A stretch of DNA of 64,000 nucleotides from Siphonodentalium dalli (Eukaryota > Mollusca > Scaphopoda > Gadilida > Siphonodentaliidae), in NCBI GenBank assembly GCA_032622095.1, contig CP136069.1, positions 6,333,036 to 6,397,035 on the forward strand. The letters run 5' to 3'. The translations under genes were made by a program, and so were the position numbers. Every line of letters starts with the position of its first letter. Positions within the stretch are counted from its first letter, which is position 1. The notes below the pieces were generated by a model. The model was given only the letters and a program-made list of their open reading frames with translations, ran no database searches and was not told the DNA's origin. Shown here one piece after another: positions 12,725-25,032 of the stretch.

Positions 12725-14244
12725 TGGCTGGCTCAACGAATTTTCGTGGCTGGTTATCTAGCTAAGCCGGCTTAGTCACGACGTTCGTGGCTGACGAAAT
12801 ATGGCGGCTCAGTCGACTGAGACGTTATCATTCAGAGTATTTCGTTTCCGAAATTTTCCTAATACCCGGTTATAGACACCCGCTGGTTTTAGCGTTTGTT
12901 GTGAACCCGTAGAATTCCAGACGACGCGTGTTTTTTTGGTGTTGGGCTTTTCCATTATGGCGAGAATACACGAAGGACTCGGAAAATGACTGGCAGGGAT
13001 GTTACCTGGGATGTACTATGTAGTTTCCCATCTATACAATCGGTATAAGTTACATTGCGACTTCTGTCGACTTCAGACGGCTATCATCACTGGCATCTTG
13101 CGATATATGCATGCATCATTGAATGCTGAATCCGATAGTATTGATATATAATATTTCAAACTATTTTCTATTACATTAAATTCTACGTGCTATGTGCATA
13201 TATTGACAAATGTCAGCGATATGAGACTGAGTCGTATCGAAATAAACGATTTCGCCATCGGCAGTCACTGCATTTAATTAGTATATAAGAATGACGGTGT
13301 GTGTTGTCAATTTAGATATAACATTTGTAAAAATAACTACTTTGAACAAGATTATTCTCCACTTCTATTCGATCACCCTACCGGAGTGTTTCACATCACT
13401 TTAAAAGTGTTTTCTTTTATTAATTTCAGAAACATTTGAATTTGAAACAAAAATTGAATAATACAACTTAAAGCTTCTTCCTGGTTCAACTCAAGCAGTG
13501 GCGATATTGCGATTTATTCATTTATCAAAGTTTGGTTTATTTTAGCCTATAATTATACATGTATATGATGCATCAACCAGAATGACCCCTTTTCTTATTC
13601 CCTATAATAATATTGATATATAAAGGTCATATAATTACTAATTATTTTATTCATTTATGTCTTGTGATAGTTATTCCGTGAAAAACGTATTAATTAGCCT
13701 GCCACAAGTGAAGTAGTCTACTTTTGAGCCGATGTATACCGATTCGCCTCGGCAATATTCGGGGATCTTATATAGCGAGGGAAGAATTATACTCTTGCGC
13801 TGCCATAAGTTCCATTAACTGTGAAGACATACACTACTCACTAGTCCTAAAACTAATTGTGATATTCGGCAAGTGGAAGAAAGAATTCAGCCAAATTGCC
13901 AATTTTGGAATCAAATGTTGACTATATGTAGGCGTTACCATTTATGTCACAATTCCAGTTTTAAAAGTCAATGTAGGCGTTACCATTTCAAAACTCTGAA
14001 ACATGCCTCGAAAATTGGTGACGGAAACCACGTGAACGCGATAATCTTTACAACCGTTACATAGATATCTCGGTATAGATGACTGTGAGCTAGCAAACAA
14101 TGTTTTACAGCTCATAAGCAATGATTTTTTTAGTGGTTTATGAACATAGTTTGCAAAAACGATAAATACTTACTTCGAGTCGCACCGAGCAGCCGCCATT
14201 TTTCGGTGAAAAACTTTGTTTTATGACGTAGGTTCCAGGCCCTG

Positions 14245-14615
14245 TAGATTGACACCAGTTGATCACGAAAATGCAAGAAAAATCATAGGTCATGTGTTTA
14301 CTTTTTAAAATAAATCCCCAAGTGTACGACAGGGCTATCCCACAGCCAAATTTGATATGGAAAAACCCAGATCTACAACAGCAAGTTAAATACATTTCCA
14401 GCTTACAAAAATCCGTTCCCCCATTCATTCACCAGTTTAAATTATTTAGATATTATGTACAAATCAAATAAACGCGATGTCATCCTTTAATAACGTGTCG
14501 CATGTATCAGGTGAAGGTCATTATTCAGTTACCTTCACCTTTAGTGTACTCGCTCCCCGACTCTAGAACACATTTAGCTCCCTGATTCCTAGAACACATT
14601 TAGCTCCCTGATTCC
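14245..14615 (+). repeat. Right half of the split dispersed repeat
   Basis: It resumes at TAGATTGACACCAGTTGATC and matches 63331-63654 through TTTAGCTCCCTGATTCC. A 27-bp tail segment (AACACATTTAGCTCCCTGAT) is tandemly doubled here (14567-14613) but single in the 63-kb copy. A frameshift relative to the 63-kb copy occurs after the GGTCATGTG landmark. Confidence 0.9.
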
Positions 14616-14685
14616 ATTACCTATCTCAACAGCATGTAATATAGAGTTATTCATCTTACCTAACATACCTGATGGTGTCACTCCC

Positions 14686-15136
14686 GGTTACACTGGTGTA
14701 AATGTTTTCCATAGGCCTCAGTGCTAACGTTTTAGCGTATAGTGTTGGCAATATAAATGTTGGGTCCAAAATTTTCTTTAAATCTGAAAAATTGACATTT
14801 TGGGAAACTTTTTACACAAAAAAATCATGTCTGTCTAGCAGGGAATTCGCCTTTAAATCTTATGTTTTCGTAACTAGTGTCAGAACCGCATAAAAAAATA
14901 CAGTCATATTTTAGACCACACCAAAAAATTCAAACTTCACTACAAAGGGTTAATTCCTGTGCCAATGGTTATTTTACCTATGGGAAATCATAGGGAAGAG
15001 GTGTGATGATTTTTTTATGTGAAAAGCACACAAGGCTATTGACCAATCAGGGCCCAGTGTCTATTTTATTCTCTCCTATATATTCCTCCCGCATCCGCTA
15101 GATGTCACTCGGAACCTTATTTACACCAGTGTAACC
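14686..15136 (+). repeat. Module A, first copy (TIR-ended, MITE-like)
   Basis: The module begins GGTTACACTGGTGTAAATG and ends TTATTTACACCAGTGTAACC, so its termini are inverted repeats of about 17 bp, each nearly palindromic itself. When A lies between B copies the junctions read CCCTTTA|GG and CC|TAAAGCG, and B-B junctions without A include CCCTTTAAAGCG; this fits insertion at a TA with TA duplication, as for Tc1/mariner-type MITEs (inference). This first copy has a different left flank (CACTCCC, no TA). Inside are a 6-bp hairpin CCTATGGGAAATCATAGG, a CCAAT-type box (GACCAATCAG) and, about 45 bp further, CCTATATATTCC. No transposase. Confidence 0.85.
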
Positions 15137-16034
15137 TAAAGCGATAGCCCGCTTTTTCGCGGAATAATTGTAACTCCCTACATTTCTTCAGAATTGCCCA
15201 TCAATGGAAAAAATGTGTTCAAAAACAATATCACTTCTGTGGTTCTTTATTTATCACACACAATTTAACCCCACCCCCTTTAACAAATTATTCATCAAAA
15301 AAGCACAATTTTCCACCACCAGTCATGTTCAGGCCCCATTTTCACTCAGTTTTAGGGGTCTGGTGTTGCAAACTTGGATCAGCTATGGAAGACTGTTCAA
15401 TATTCTTTCCATGAGAGAACTTCTGGTGATGTGAGGTCATTGAGTCCAGATCTGATCAGCTGAGCATCAAGCGCATGATTTATCAGCACATTGAAGAATA
15501 AAATATGACATTTTCAGGTCTGCAAGGGTGATCCAAGATAACTGGATGTGGGTGTATATTGAATTAGTTGAATAAAGATATGCTCTCTTTGAATTGCTGA
15601 AGCATTTTCTTAAATGTGTCCAAGTTTTAGTGCTATTAACCTTCAAATGACCATACCCACCAGTGGAAATGACACACTTTTATGATATATATCTGTATAT
15701 CACTGGCTATAAAATCCAAAATACTTGTTAAATTAGGTTCTTATATCAATTGATATATGTGTCGTTGACATGCCCATGTTATGGGTCATTTGCATTATCA
15801 TGTGACTATTACCACCTTGAAATTTTTTGAAAATACCTTGAAAAATTGGCATATTTTATGAAAAATCTTACTATTTTTTTGGCTGATGTAAGTGAAAGAA
15901 GGCATCAGCAGCAAGAATAGCCACATCAAGCATGAGATATTCATTGGACTGAAAGACCAGGCTCTGTAAAATGCATTAAAATGCTTTAAAGTGACTCCCA
16001 GGAATCAAAAATGATAAAAAGCTATTTTTTCCCT
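15137..16034 (+). repeat. Module B, first copy (898 bp)
   Basis: It starts TAAAGCGATAGCCCGC with a small hairpin (CCGC-TTTTTC-GCGG) and ends AAAAAGCTATTTTTTCCCT; successive B units join through TTAA or TTTAAA. Its two ends are weakly complementary (AAAAAGCTA near the right end against TAGCCCGCTTTTT at the left), so B might descend from a TTAA-flanked element. Internal features are two palindromes, TGATATATATCTGTATATCA and ATATCAATTGATAT, and AATAAA in two places (GAAGAATAAAATATG and GAATAAAGATATG). It contains an open frame of 76 codons starting 67 bases in, with no recognisable domain. Function unknown. Confidence 0.85.
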
Positions 16035-19000
16035 TAAAGCGATAGCCCGCTTTTTCGCGGAATAATTGTAACTCCCTACATTTCTTCAGAATTGCCCATC
16101 AATGGAAAAAATGTGTTCAAAAACAATATCACTTCTGTGGTTCTTTATTTATCACACACAATTTAACCCCACCCCCTTTAACAAATTATTCATCAAAAAA
16201 GCACAATTTTCCACCACCAGTCATGTTCAGGCCCCATTTTCACTCAGTTTTAGGGGTCTGGTGTTGCAAACTTGGATCAGCTATGGAAGACTGTTCAATA
16301 TTCTTTCCATGAGAGAACTTCTGGTGATGTGAGGTCATTGAGTCCAGATCTGATCAGCTGAGCATCAAGCGCATGATTTATCAGCACATTGAAGAATAAA
16401 ATATGACATTTTCAGGTCTGCAAGGGTGATCCAAGATAACTGGATGTGGGTGTATATTGAATTAGTTGAATAAAGATATGCTCTCTTTGAATTGCTGAAG
16501 CATTTTCTTAAATGTGTCCAAGTTTTAGTGCTATTAACCTTCAAATAACCATACCCACCAGTGGAAATGACACACTTTTATGATATATATCTGTATATCA
16601 CTGGCTATAAAATCCAAAATACTTGTTAAATTAGGTTCTTATATCAATTGATATATGTGTCGTTGACATGCCCATGTTATGGGTCATTTGCATTATCATG
16701 TGACTATTACCACCTTGAAATTTTTTGAAAATACCTTGAAAAATTGGCATATTTTATGAAAAATCTTACTATTTTTTTGGCTGATGTAAGTGAAAGAAGG
16801 CATCAGCAGCAAGAATAGCCACATCAAGCATGAGATATTCATTGGACTGAAAGACCAGGCTCTGTAAAATGCATTAAAATGCTTTAAAGTGACTCCCAGG
16901 AATCAAAAATGATAAAAAGCTATTTTTTCCCTTTAGGTTACACTGGTGTAAATGTTTTCCATAGGCCTCAGTGCTAACGTTTTAGCGTATAGTGTTGGCA
17001 ATATAAATGTTGGGTCCAAAATTTTCTTTAAATCTGAAAAATTGACATTTTGGGAAACTTTTTACACAAAAAAATCATGTCTGTCTAGCAGGGAATTCGC
17101 CTTTAAATCTTATGTTTTCGTAACTAGTGTCAGAACCGCATAAAAAAATACAGTCATATTTTAGACCACACCAAAAAATTCAAACTTCACTACAAAGGGT
17201 TAATTCCTGTGCCAATGGTTATTTTACCTATGGGAAATCATAGGGAAGAGGTGTGATGATTTTTTTATGTGAAAAGCACACAAGGCTATTGACCAATCAG
17301 GGCCCAGTGTCTATTTTATTCTCTCCTATATATTCCTCCCGCATCCGCTAGATGTCACTCGGAACCTTATTTACACCAGTGTAACCTAAAGCGATAGCCC
17401 GCTTTTTCGCGGAATAATTGTAACTCCCTACATTTCTTCAGAATTGCCCATCAATGGAAAAAATGTGTTCAAAAACAATATCACTTCTGTGGTTCTTTAT
17501 TTATCACACACAATTTAACCCCACCCCCTTTAACAAATTATTCATCAAAAAAGCACAATTTTCCACCACCAGTCATGTTCAGGCCCCATTTTCACTCAGT
17601 TTTAGGGGTCTGGTGTTGCAAACTTGGATCAGCTATGGAAGACTGTTCAATATTCTTTCCATGAGAGAACTTCTGGTGATGTGAGGTCATTGAGTCCAGA
17701 TCTGATCAGCTGAGCATCAAGCGCATGATTTATCAGCACATTGAAGAATAAAATATGACATTTTCAGGTCTGCAAGGGTGATCCAAGATAACTGGATGTG
17801 GGTGTATATTGAATTAGTTGAATAAAGATATGCTCTCTTTGAATTGCTGAAGCATTTTCTTAAATGTGTCCAAGTTTTAGTGCTATTAACCTTCAAATGA
17901 CCATACCCACCAGTGGAAATGACACACTTTTATGATATATATCTGTATATCACTGGCTATAAAATCCAAAATACTTGTTAAATTAGGTTCTTATATCAAT
18001 TGATATATGTGTCGTTGACATGCCCATGTTATGGGTCATTTGCATTATCATGTGACTATTACCACCTTGAAATTTTTTGAAAATACCTTGAAAAATTGGC
18101 ATATTTTATGAAAAATCTTACTATTTTTTTGGCTGATGTAAGTGAAAGAAGGCATCAGCAGCAAGAATAGCCACATCAAGCATGAGATATTCATTGGACT
18201 GAAAGACCAGGCTCTGTAAAATGCATTAAAATGCTTTAAAGTGACTCCCAGGAATCAAAAATGATAAAAAGCTATTTTTTCCCTTAAAGCGATAGCCCGC
18301 TTTTTCGCGGAATAATTGTAACTCCCTACATTTCTTCAGAATTGCCCATCAATGGAAAAAATGTGTTCAAAAACAATATCACTTCTGTGGTTCTTTATTT
18401 ATCACACACAATTTAACCCCACCCCCTTTAACAAATTATTCATCAAAAAAGCACAATTTTCCACCACCAGTCATGTTCAGGCCCCATTTTCACTCAGTTT
18501 TAGGGGTCTGGTGTTGCAAACTTGGATCAGCTATGGAAGACTGTTCAATATTCTTTCCATGAGAGAACTTCTGGTGATGTGAGGTCATTGAGTCCAGATC
18601 TGATCAGCTGAGCATCAAGCGCATGATTTATCAGCACATTGAAGAATAAAATATGACATTTTCAGGTCTGCAAGGTGATCCAAGATAACTGGATGTGGGT
18701 GTATATTGAATTAGTTGAATAAAGATATGCTCTCTTTGAATTGCTGAAGCATTTTCTTAAATGTGTCCAAGTTTTAGTGCTATTAACCTTCAAATGACCA
18801 TACCCACCAGTGGAAATGACACACTTTTATGATATATATCTGTATATCACTGGCTATAAAATCCAAAATACTTGTTAAATTAGGTTCTTATATCAATTGA
18901 TATATGTGTCGTTGACATGCCCATGTTATGGGTCATTTGCATTATCATGTGACTATTACCACCTTGAAATTTTTTGAAAATACCTTGAAAAATTGGCATA

Positions 19001-22000
19001 TTTTATGAAAAATCTTACTATTTTTTTGGCTGATGTAAGTGAAAGAAGGCATCAGCAGCAAGAATAGCCACATCAAGCATGAGATATTCATTGGACTGAA
19101 AGACCAGGCTCTGTAAAATGCATTAAAATGCTTTAAAGTGACTCCCAGGAATCAAAAATGATAAAAAGCTATTTTTCCCTTTAGGTTACACTGGTGTAAA
19201 TGTTTTCCATAGGCCTCAGTGCTAACGTTTTAGCGTATAGTGTTGGCAATATAAATGTTGGGTCCAAAATTTTCTTTAAATCTGAAAAATTGACATTTTG
19301 GGAAACTTTTTACACAAAAAAATCATGTCTGTCTAGCAGGGAATTCGCCTTTAAATCTTATGTTTTCGTAACTAGTGTCAGAACCGCATAAAAAAATACA
19401 GTCATATTTTAGACCACACCAAAAAATTCAAACTTCACTACAAAGGGTTAATTCCTGTGCCAATGGTTATTTTACCTATGGGAAATCATAGGGAAGAGGT
19501 GTGATGATTTTTTTATGTGAAAAGCACACAAGGCTATTGACCAATCAGGGCCCAGTGTCTATTTTATTCTCTCCTATATATTCCTCCCGCATCCGCTAGA
19601 TGTCACTCGGAACCTTATTTACACCAGTGTAACCTAAAGCGATAGCCCGCTTTTTCGCGGAATAATTGTAACTCCCTACATTTCTTCAGAATTGCCCATC
19701 AATGGAAAAAATGTGTTCAAAAACAATATCACTTCTGTGGTTCTTTATTTATCACACACAATTTAACCCCACCCCCTTTAACAAATTATTTATCAAAAAA
19801 GCACAATTTTCCACCACCAGTCATGTTCAGGCCCCATTTTCACTCAGTTTTAGGGGTCTGGTGTTGCAAACTTGGATCAGCTATGGAAGACTGTTCAATA
19901 TTCTTTCCATGAGAGAACTTCTGGTGATGTGAGGTCATTGAGTCCAGATCTGATCAGCTGAGCATCAAGCGCATGATTTATCAGCACATTGAAGAATAAA
20001 ATATGACATTTTCAGGTCTGCAAGGGTGATCCAAGATAACTGGATGTGGGTGTATATTGAATTAGTTGAATAAAGATATGCTCTCTTTGAATTGCTGAAG
20101 CATTTTCTTAAATGTGTCCAAGTTTTAGTGCTATTAACCTTCAAATGACCATACCCACCAGTGGAAATGACACACTTTTATGATATATATCTGTATATCA
20201 CTGGCTATAAAATCCAAAATACTTGTTAAATTAGGTTCTTATATCAATTGATATATGTATCGTTGACATGCCCATGTTATGGGTCATTTGCATTATCATG
20301 TGACTATTACCACCTTGAAATTTTTTGAAAATACCTTGAAAAATTGGCATATTTTATGAAAAATCTTACTATTTTTTTGGCTGATGTAAGTGAAAGAAGG
20401 CATCAGCAGCAAGAATAGCCACATCAAGCATGAGATATTCATTGGACTGAAAGACCAGGCTCTGTAAAATGCATTAAAATGCTTTAAAGTGACTCCCAGG
20501 AATCAAAAATGATAAAAAGCTATTTTTTCCCTTAAAGCGATAGCCCGCTTTTTCGCGGAATAATTGTAACTCCCTACATTTCTTCAGAATTGCCCATCAA
20601 TGGAAAAAATGTGTTCAAAAACAATATCACTTCTGTGGTTCTTTATTTATCACACACAATTTAACCCCACCCCCTTTAACAAATTATTCATCAAAAAAGC
20701 ACAATTTTCCACCACCAGTCATGTTCAGGCCCCATTTTCACTCAGTTTTAGGGGTCTGGTGTTGCAAACTTGGATCAGCTATGGAAGACTGTTCAATATT
20801 CTTTCCATGAGAGAACTTCTGGTGATGTGAGGTCATTGAGTCCAGATCTGATCAGCTGAGCATCAAGCGCATGATTTATCAGCACATTGAAGAATAAAAT
20901 ATGACATTTTCAGGTCTGCAAGGGTGATCCAAGATAACTGGATGTGGGTGTATATTGAATTAGTTGAATAAAGATATGCTCTCTTTGAATTGCTGAAGCA
21001 TTTTCTTAAATGTGTCCAAGTTTTAGTGCTATTAACCTTCAAATAACCATACCCACCAGTGGAAATGACACACTTTTATGATATATATCTGTATATCACT
21101 GGCTATAAAATCCAAAATACTTGTTAAATTAGGTTCTTATATCAATTGATATATGTGTCGTTGACATGCCCATGTTATGGGTCATTTGCATTATCATGTG
21201 ACTATTACCACCTTGAAATTTTTTGAAAATACCTTGAAAAATTGGCATATTTTATGAAAAATCTTACTATTTTTTTGGCTGATGTAAGTGAAAGAAGGCA
21301 TCAGCAGCAAGAATAGCCACATCAAGCATGAGATATTCATTGGACTGAAAGACCAGGCTCTGTAAAATGCATTAAAATGCTTTAAAGTGACTCCCAGGAA
21401 TCAAAAATGATAAAAAGCTATTTTTTCCCTTTAGGTTACACTGGTGTAAATGTTTTCCATAGGCCTCAGTGCTAACGTTTTAGCGTATAGTGTTGGCAAT
21501 ATAAATGTTGGGTCCAAAATTTTCTTTAAATCTGAAAAATTGACATTTTGGGAAACTTTTTACACAAAAAAATCATGTCTGTCTAGCAGGGAATTCGCCT
21601 TTAAATCTTATGTTTTCGTAACTAGTGTCAGAACCGCATAAAAAAATACAGTCATATTTTAGACCACACCAAAAAATTCAAACTTCACTACAAAGGGTTA
21701 ATTCCTGTGCCAATGGTTATTTTACCTATGGGAAATCATAGGGAAGAGGTGTGATGATTTTTTTATGTGAAAAGCACACAAGGCTATTGACCAATCAGGG
21801 CCCAGTGTCTATTTTATTCTCTCCTATATATTCCTCCCGCATCCGCTAGATGTCACTCGGAACCTTATTTACACCAGTGTAACCTAAAGCGATAGCCCGC
21901 TTTTTCGCGGAATAATTGTAACTCCCTACATTTCTTCAGAATTGCCCATCAATGGAAAAAATGTGTTCAAAAACAATATCACTTCTGTGGTTCTTTATTT

Positions 22001-25000
22001 ATCACACACAATTTAACCCCACCCCCTTTAACAAATTATTCATCAAAAAAGCACAATTTTCCACCACCAGTCATGTTCAGGCCCCATTTTCACTCAGTTT
22101 TAGGGGTCTGGTGTTGCAAACTTGGATCAGCTATGGAAGACTGTTCAATATTCTTTCCATGAGAGAACTTCTGGTGATGTGAGGTCATTGAGTCCAGATC
22201 TGATCAGCTGAGCATCAAGCGCATGATTTATCAGCACATTGAAGAATAAAATATGACATTTTCAGGTCTGCAAGGGTGATCCAAGATAACTGGATGTGGG
22301 TGTATATTGAATTAGTTGAATAAAGATATGCTCTCTTTGAATTGCTGAAGCATTTTCTTAAATGTGTCCAAGTTTTAGTGCTATTAACCTTCAAATGACC
22401 ATACCCACCAGTGGAAATGACACACTTTTATGATATATATCTGTATATCACTGGCTATAAAATCCAAAATACTTGTTAAATTAGGTTCTTATATCAATTG
22501 ATATATGTGTCGTTGACATGCCCATGTTATGGGTCATTTGCATTATCATGTGACTATTACCACCTTGAAATTTTTTGAAAATACCTTGAAAAATTGGCAT
22601 ATTTTATGAAAAATCTTACTATTTTTTTGGCTGATGTAAGTGAAAGAAGGCATCAGCAGCAAGAATAGCCACATCAAGCATGAGATATTCATTGGACTGA
22701 AAGACCAGGCTCTGTAAAATGCATTAAAATGCTTTAAAGTGACTCCCAGGAATCAAAAATGATAAAAAGCTATTTTTTCCCTTAAAGCGATAGCCCGCTT
22801 TTTCGCGGAATAATTGTAACTCCCTACATTTCTTCAGAATTGCCCATCAATGGAAAAAATGTGTTCAAAAACAATATCACTTCTGTGGTTCTTTATTTAT
22901 CACACACAATTTAACCCCACCCCCTTTAACAAATTATTCATCAAAAAAGCACAATTTTCCACCACCAGTCATGTTCAGGCCCCATTTTCACTCAGTTTTA
23001 GGGGTCTGGTGTTGCAAACTTGGATCAGCTATGGAAGACTGTTCAATATTCTTTCCATGAGAGAACTTCTGGTGATGTGAGGTCATTGAGTCCAGATCTG
23101 ATCAGCTGAGCATCAAGCGCATGATTTATCAGCACATTGAAGAATAAAATATGACATTTTCAGGTCTGCAAGGGTGATCCAAGATAACTGGATGTGGGTG
23201 TATATTGAATTAGTTGAATAAAGATATGCTCTCTTTGAATTGCTGAAGCATTTTCTTAAATGTGTCCAAGTTTTAGTGCTATTAACCTTCAAATAACCAT
23301 ACCCACCAGTGGAAATGACACACTTTTATGATATATATCTGTATATCACTGGCTATAAAATCCAAAATACTTGTTAAATTAGGTTCTTATATCAATTGAT
23401 ATATGTGTCGTTGACATGCCCATGTTATGGGTCATTTGCATTATCATGTGACTATTACCACCTTGAAATTTTTTGAAAATACCTTGAAAAATTGGCATAT
23501 TTTATGAAAAATCTTACTATTTTTTTGGCTGATGTAAGTGAAAGAAGGCATCAGCAGCAAGAATAGCCACATCAAGCATGAGATATTCATTGGACTGAAA
23601 GACCAGGCTCTGTAAAATGCATTAAAATGCTTTAAAGTGACTCCCAGGAATCAAAAATGATAAAAAGCTATTTTTTCCCTTTAGGTTACACTGGTGTAAA
23701 TGTTTTCCATAGGCCTCAGTGCTAACGTTTTAGCGTATAGTGTTGGCAATATAAATGTTGGGTCCAAAATTTTCTTTAAATCTGAAAAATTGACATTTTG
23801 GGAAACTTTTTACACAAAAAAATCATGTCTGTCTAGCAGGGAATTCGCCTTTAAATCTTATGTTTTCGTAACTAGTGTCAGAACCGCATAAAAAAATACA
23901 GTCATATTTTAGACCACACCAAAAAATTCAAACTTCACTACAAAGGGTTAATTCCTGTGCCAATGGTTATTTTACCTATGGGAAATCATAGGGAAGAGGT
24001 GTGATGATTTTTTTATGTGAAAAGCACACAAGGCTATTGACCAATCAGGGCCCAGTGTCTATTTTATTCTCTCCTATATATTCCTCCCGCATCCGCTAGA
24101 TGTCACTCGGAACCTTATTTACACCAGTGTAACCTAAAGCGATAGCCCGCTTTTTCGCGGAATAATTGTAACTCCCTACATTTCTTCAGAATTGCCCATC
24201 AATGGAAAAAATGTGTTCAAAAACAATATCACTTCTGTGGTTCTTTATTTATCACACACAATTTAACCCCACCCCCTTTAACAAATTATTCATCAAAAAA
24301 GCACAATTTTCCACCACCAGTCATGTTCAGGCCCCATTTTCACTCAGTTTTAGGGGTCTGGTGTTGCAAACTTGGATCAGCTATGGAAGACTGTTCAATA
24401 TTCTTTCCATGAGAGAACTTCTGGTGATGTGAGGTCATTGAGTCCAGATCTGATCAGCTGAGCATCAAGCGCATGATTTATCAGCACATTGAAGAATAAA
24501 ATATGACATTTTCAGGTCTGCAAGGGTGATCCAAGATAACTGGATGTGGGTGTATATTGAATTAGTTGAATAAAGATATGCTCTCTTTGAATTGCTGAAG
24601 CATTTTCTTAAATGTGTCCAAGTTTTAGTGCTATTAACCTTCAAATGACCATACCCACCAGTGGAAATGACACACTTTTATGATATATATCTGTATATCA
24701 CTGGCTATAAAATCCAAAATACTTGTTAAATTAGGTTCTTATATCAATTGATATATGTGTCGTTGACATGCCCATGTTATGGGTCATTTGCATTATCATG
24801 TGACTATTACCACCTTGAAATTTTTTGAAAATACCTTGAAAAATTGGCATATTTTATGAAAAATCTTACTATTTTTTTGGCTGATGTAAGTGAAAGAAGG
24901 CATCAGCAGCAAGAATAGCCACATCAAGCATGAGATATTCATTGGACTGAAAGACCAGGCTCTGTAAAATGCATTAAAATGCTTTAAAGTGACTCCCAGG

Positions 25001-25032
25001 AATCAAAAATGATAAAAAGCTATTTTTTCCCT

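Larger units (their letters stand above)
9864..14244. mobile_element. 4,381-bp TIR DNA transposon, non-autonomous or decayed (hAT-like ends)
   Basis: The ends are CAGGGCCTGGAACCTACGTC followed by A, and its reverse complement: a perfect 21-bp terminal inverted repeat. The element is flanked by the 5-bp duplication TAGAT, and the empty site is preserved in the related repeat at 63.2-63.65 kb, so the boundaries are exact. CAGGG-type termini are usual for the hAT superfamily, which mostly makes 8-bp duplications; a 5-bp duplication would fit the hAT5 group. That assignment is inference. I could not recognise a transposase in either strand: no DDE or dimerisation motif and no frame over about 110 codons. 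It contains an older internal repeat (11910-12165), C- and G-runs (11189-11200, 12704-12724) and frames without recognisable domains. It is best seen as a dead or non-autonomous element that captured unrelated DNA. Confidence 0.85.
14686..23683 (+). repeat. Higher-order unit 1: ABB, four copies of ~2,250 bp
   Basis: A starts recur at 2250, 2248 and 2250 bp, and the block ends at the A start at 23684. In three of four units the second B carries CTTCAAATAACC where the first carries CTTCAAATGACC. The exception is the second unit, whose second B (18285) has the G form and lacks one G at CTGCAAGGTGATCC. The same A-form variant returns in the second B of the ABB at 42154, linking the two ends of the array. 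Confidence 0.9.
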